From Margaritifera margaritifera (lineage: Eukaryota > Mollusca > Bivalvia > Unionida > Margaritiferidae), in assembly GCA_029931535.1 (NCBI GenBank), contig JAQPZY010001517.1:2984001-3048000 (forward strand): a stretch of 64,000 bases of DNA. The letters are read 5' to 3'. A program made the translations under genes and the position numbers. Positions 60,292 through 64,000 of this stretch are shown here, in pieces (position 1 is the first letter of the stretch; every line of letters starts with the position of its first letter). Below the pieces are notes generated by a model. That model was given only the letters and a program-made list of their open reading frames with translations. It made no database searches and had not been told where the DNA came from.

Positions 60292-62149
60292 TATCAACCG
60301 AGCCAATACAAATAACCTCAACAAGAGCATTATTATAAATTTGTAACAAAGTTTGACCTATTATTGAATAATCTACAAAGTACATGTAAACCATATTTAA
60401 AATGTTAACTAAGCTATTGCTTTGTTTACCAGATGTTTATTACCAGAGTATTTGCCTAAATTAGGTATATAAAGTTTTTTCTAATCTTTCTTTTTCATAC
60501 ATTTTTAATTAAAATGACACTGTACAGAAAAGCTTGGAATCAGTAAACCTAGTTGAAGACTTGACCTTGTATATCATACAGCATTTCATTTTTTTATAGT
60601 GATTTGCTGTGTACCGTATATACTCACTTTTAAGTCCGATCCAACTGCAAACTGCATAGACCAGATCTGCCATTGAATAATGCACCAGCAGATCTGGGTC
60701 AATGCATTTAGTTAGGATCAATCAGTAGAACAAACAATGCGATGGCAGATCAGGGTTAATGTTGTTGTAGTTGGACTCATCTTATAGATGAGCATATATG
60801 GTAATGTAGTCTATGTAAATGTCATGAAATTTCAAATTGTGACATGTTTTTTTTATATTAAACCTACCCACCATTGTTTTTGCATTCAGTATGCTCATGT
60901 GTTTCCTTCCTATCAGCCTTTTTATTCTTCATCGTCTTTTCTTAAAGCATTGTGAGTTATGCCATTCCTGTAATTTTCAGGAACAATTTAGTGGTAGATA
61001 ACAATTTAATGGTAGACAACAATTTAACGGTAGATAACTACACTTATATTCTCTATGACCAATGAATCAAGAATTTAAAATTAGGCGATGTAATTTGAGT
61101 TTTACTCACCCCCATGATATAGTTCATCATGTTGCATCTCTTATCAACTACAGAAAAGACTAGATGGATTGAAATCAGTCATTTCACAGCCAGATCAGAT
61201 TTTTTAACTCTTGTTACCATTTGATGATTATTGCCCCTGTTTAATTTAGGTCCTTGAGACAATTTACACGTTTTAAACAGCTAAATAACTTAAGAGTGAC
61301 TAAACTGACTGATATTAAATTTGACACTTAGATTTATATCAATAATTTATTGAAGAAGGTATCACATGGTATTGTATGCCACACTGCAGCATAATATTTT
61401 GCAGCATTACCTAGCAAGAATAGTCAAGTTTGTTATGCCCATCTTGTTATGTGGCACACAGAAGTTGTAACTTTTTCTGAAATATAAATGAAATTTATGA
61501 AAATTAAAATAATCCACTTGCAGCAAGTAGCTCATGGCATGTAATATTAATTGTGTTTTATAAATATCTTATTATACATTATGGTCTTTTGCTAGATCAA
61601 GCTCAATTATTAGTGTTTTACACAAGAAGGTTATTGCCTGTTTAATTAAACTTATGTATCAAAAGAAGTCTGTATTCATCACACTTATTTAACTTCAGGT
61701 TATACTATGGTGGATGCATTCATTTAATTTATAAACTATAAAGTTATATGGAGTACTGGTAAAAATGTGGATTTCGTATTAATATTTACTCAAGAATCAT
61801 ATTACAGTCATTGTCTTTGTATTTGTTGCTGTTGTACATCGATTTGTGTATTAGCTTTGTGTGAGAGTGACTTATGTTCATATATGCTGTAATATCACAT
61901 CTACATAAATTGTAATTTATTTCTTTGCTGTTTAGTTAAATTTGTTTCATAGTTTAATGCAAATTGGGATTCGACACGTATGATGTTTGGTACATGTTTA
62001 ATGTGTTGTCAGACTATTAATAGTATTCCTGTATTTTGCATATACAGTACATTTAATCGTTATGTCTTTGGAAAAAATGATCAGTATGCTTCTGTACTTT
62101 TTGACTGTGTAGAGGACATCCAGATATAAAAAAAACAAGTCATCACAAA
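60292..62149 (+). other. Probable 3' UTR and downstream flank of the RING gene
   Basis: AT-rich sequence without a second coding region. Weak polyadenylation motifs attaaa occur at about 60508 and 60857. The first canonical aataaa after the stop that I find is at about 62541. The true end of the transcript cannot be decided from sequence. A MITE lies at 60614-60801. Confidence 0.45.
60614..60801. mobile_element. Inverted-repeat MITE (copy 2), TA-flanked
   Basis: It starts ccgtatatactcacttttaa and ends gatgagcatatatgg, with ta on both outer sides. Internal arms ccaactgcaaactgcataga and gttgttgtagttgga are inverse. The interior agtagaacaaacaa matches the copy at 30970-31186. It lies about 320 bp past the stop codon, so it may be part of the 3' UTR. 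Confidence 0.8.
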
Positions 62150-62440
62150 ATGATGCACCTTCCCTATAATGCACCTATGTATAACACAGTCATTGATATA
62201 ACACTGGTAGCATTGTGAATCCCATTATACTGGTTGAATTATATATTTCCATAAAATTTACCTCATTTAAAGGCAACTTCACCTATATCGGTAGTACCTC
62301 AGTATAATGTACCTCAGTATAAGACAGTCCCTGATATAACACTGGTGTGATCATGGATCCCATTATATTGGTTTGATTGTATTTTTCCATATAATGTATC
62401 TCCGTAAAAGGTTACCTTACCTGTATGATGGTATAGATTT
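62150..62440 (+). repeat. Dispersed ~135-bp repeat, two tandem copies
   Basis: gtcattgatataacactggt and agtccctgatataacactgg lie about 135 bp apart, each followed by atcccattata and tccataaaat/tccatataat. It is the inverse of 53830-54155. Confidence 0.75.
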
Positions 62441-62540
62441 CTTTATAGTGTTATAGTGAGAACAAAAATAATGTAAGAAATGTATTAGTCACTGTACTTG
62501 ATATTTACCTTCAGCAACATTTTTTTAAATGCAGAACATT

Positions 62541-62546
62541 AATAAA
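62541..62546 (+). terminator. Candidate polyadenylation signal (aataaa)
   Basis: First canonical aataaa I find downstream of the RING stop codon, 2.25 kb away. Assignment to this gene is inferred only. Confidence 0.25.
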
Positions 62547-63049
62547 ATTGTACTGAAAGTGACAACAGAATCAAAATGCAAGTTGGGATATTTTCCTAAT
62601 TGTACCATATTGGTAACCTGATAATTTTTTTAAAAAATTGATTCAGCTTAGTAAGCCAATTTACAACTTGTCTAAGTCTGAGTGGGAAAATTTGGTGTCA
62701 AGATGACATGCTAGTCTGAAAACCACACTCATCTAAGACCATTTTATGGTGTATTGTACAATGACTTTATTAACCTAATATTTTGTAGTTAAATATTCAA
62801 TTCATTTAAATACTTGTGTGTGTCATTATTTTCTGTCAACAACTTAAAAGTTGAAAAAAGTATTTTTGTCCTTTTTAATGGTATTAAAAAAACCTGTTGT
62901 AAAACTGGTTGTCAGGTGTTTGGTATACTCGACCTATAAGTGATACCATGCTCATTCATCACAATGCTGTTCATTGGAGCCTTAAAATTGACCTGTATTA
63001 TAATCTTTACAATGAGCAATGTTCCAACAAAGCTGTGTCCTGATGGTGT

Positions 63050-64000
63050 ATTAATGCTGTGAAATCACATAATAATATATACCCATGAGCCAAGAACTAA
63101 AATGGAGTATTTAATGATGTGAAATAACATTATAATATATTCCCGTGAGCCAAGAACTAAAATGGAGTATTTAATGATGTGAAATAAATCACATTATAAT
63201 ATATTCCTGTGATCCAAGAACTAAAATGGAGTATTTAATGCTGTGAAATCAAATTATAATATATTCCCGTGATCCAAGAACTAAAATGGAGTATTTAATG
63301 ATGTGAAATGACATTATAATATATTCCCGTGAGCCAAGAACTAAAATGGAGTATTTAATGATGTGAAATAACATTATAATATATACCCATGAGCCAAGAA
63401 CTAAAATAGAGTATTTAATGCTGTGAAATCATATTATAACATATCCCCATTAGACAATAAATCAAATAGAGTATCTAATGATGTGAAATCAAATTATAAT
63501 ATATTCTCATTAGACAAGAAATTAAACAGAGTATTTAAAGCTGTGAAATCACATTATAATATATTCCCATTAGACAAGAACTAAAATAGAGTATTTAATG
63601 CTGTGAAATCACATTATAATATATTCCTATTAGACAAGAACTAACATAGAGTATTTAATGCTGTGAAATCACATTATAATATATTCCCATTAGACAAGAA
63701 ATAAAATAGAGTATTTAATGCTGTGAAATCACATTATAATATATTCCCATTAGACAAGAACTAAAATAGAGTATTTAATGCTGTGAAATCACATTATAAT
63801 ATATTCCCATTTGACAAGAAATAAAATAGAGTATTTAATGATGTGAAATCACATTATAATATATTCCCATTAGACAAGAAATAAAATAGAGTATTTAATG
63901 CTGTGAAATCACATTATAATATATTCCCATTAGACAAGAACTAAAATAGAGTATTTAATGCTGTGAAATCACATTATAATATATTCTCATTTGACAAGAA
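63050..64000. repeat. 60-bp satellite array running off the window end, at least 16 copies
   Basis: The unit contains gtgaaatcacattataatat, attcccattagacaagaact and aaaatagagtatttaatg. The left copies (to about 63420) carry a cccgtgagccaagaac variant, and the right copies carry cccattagacaagaa. Total length is unknown because the array continues past the window. Confidence 0.95.

Overview
This window is eukaryotic and AT-rich, and looks like invertebrate nuclear DNA, most probably from a mollusc. Three things point there: a multi-exon gene with GT-AG introns full of short tandem repeats, tRNA-headed SINEs whose body resembles the conserved domain I know from molluscan SINEs, and abundant DIRS-like, hAT, LINE and Polinton-type polymerase relics. 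The species cannot be named from the sequence alone.

Layout. Positions 1-5150 hold two outward-facing relics of a protein-primed type-B DNA polymerase (Polinton/Maverick or related virus-like element), separated by a short tandem repeat. Positions 5150-7850 hold nothing I can assign. Positions 7850-11400 are a decayed non-LTR retrotransposon (LINE), interrupted by an unidentified minus-strand coding-like relic. Positions 13520-15510 (minus) are a decayed hAT transposase with a SINE inserted in it, flanked by a perfect 10-bp target duplication. Positions 16180-17190 are a diverged satellite.

The one host gene I can assemble runs from 18451 to 60291 on the plus strand. Eight coding exons (18451-18675, 24140-24238, 35717-35871, 38868-39085, 42534-42643, 52048-52134, 54655-54885, 60226-60291) join in phase to give a predicted 396-residue protein. 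It has three 19-residue repeats at the N-terminus resembling ubiquitin-binding MIU/UIM helices, an acidic, basic and RG-rich middle, and a C-terminal RING-H2 finger. It is therefore a likely E3 ubiquitin ligase. Its RING is split between the last two exons.

The introns (about 40 kb) carry more than twenty unrelated tandem-repeat families, three DIRS-like retroelement relics (25776-26710, 27290-30762, 45480-49470), a 133-bp hAT-type MITE with a perfect 8-bp duplication, two SINE families and TA-flanked inverted-repeat elements. From 60292 onward come the 3' UTR and flank, then a 60-bp satellite that runs off the window end.

The most unusual feature is that tandem arrays begin inside exons and copy the exon-intron border. 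The end of exon 1 with its splice donor is repeated about 11 times (47-bp unit), and the end of exon 7 with its donor is repeated three times (85-bp unit). Exon 5 shows a weaker hint of the same. All functional statements rest on reading the sequence and on family knowledge; no search was run.
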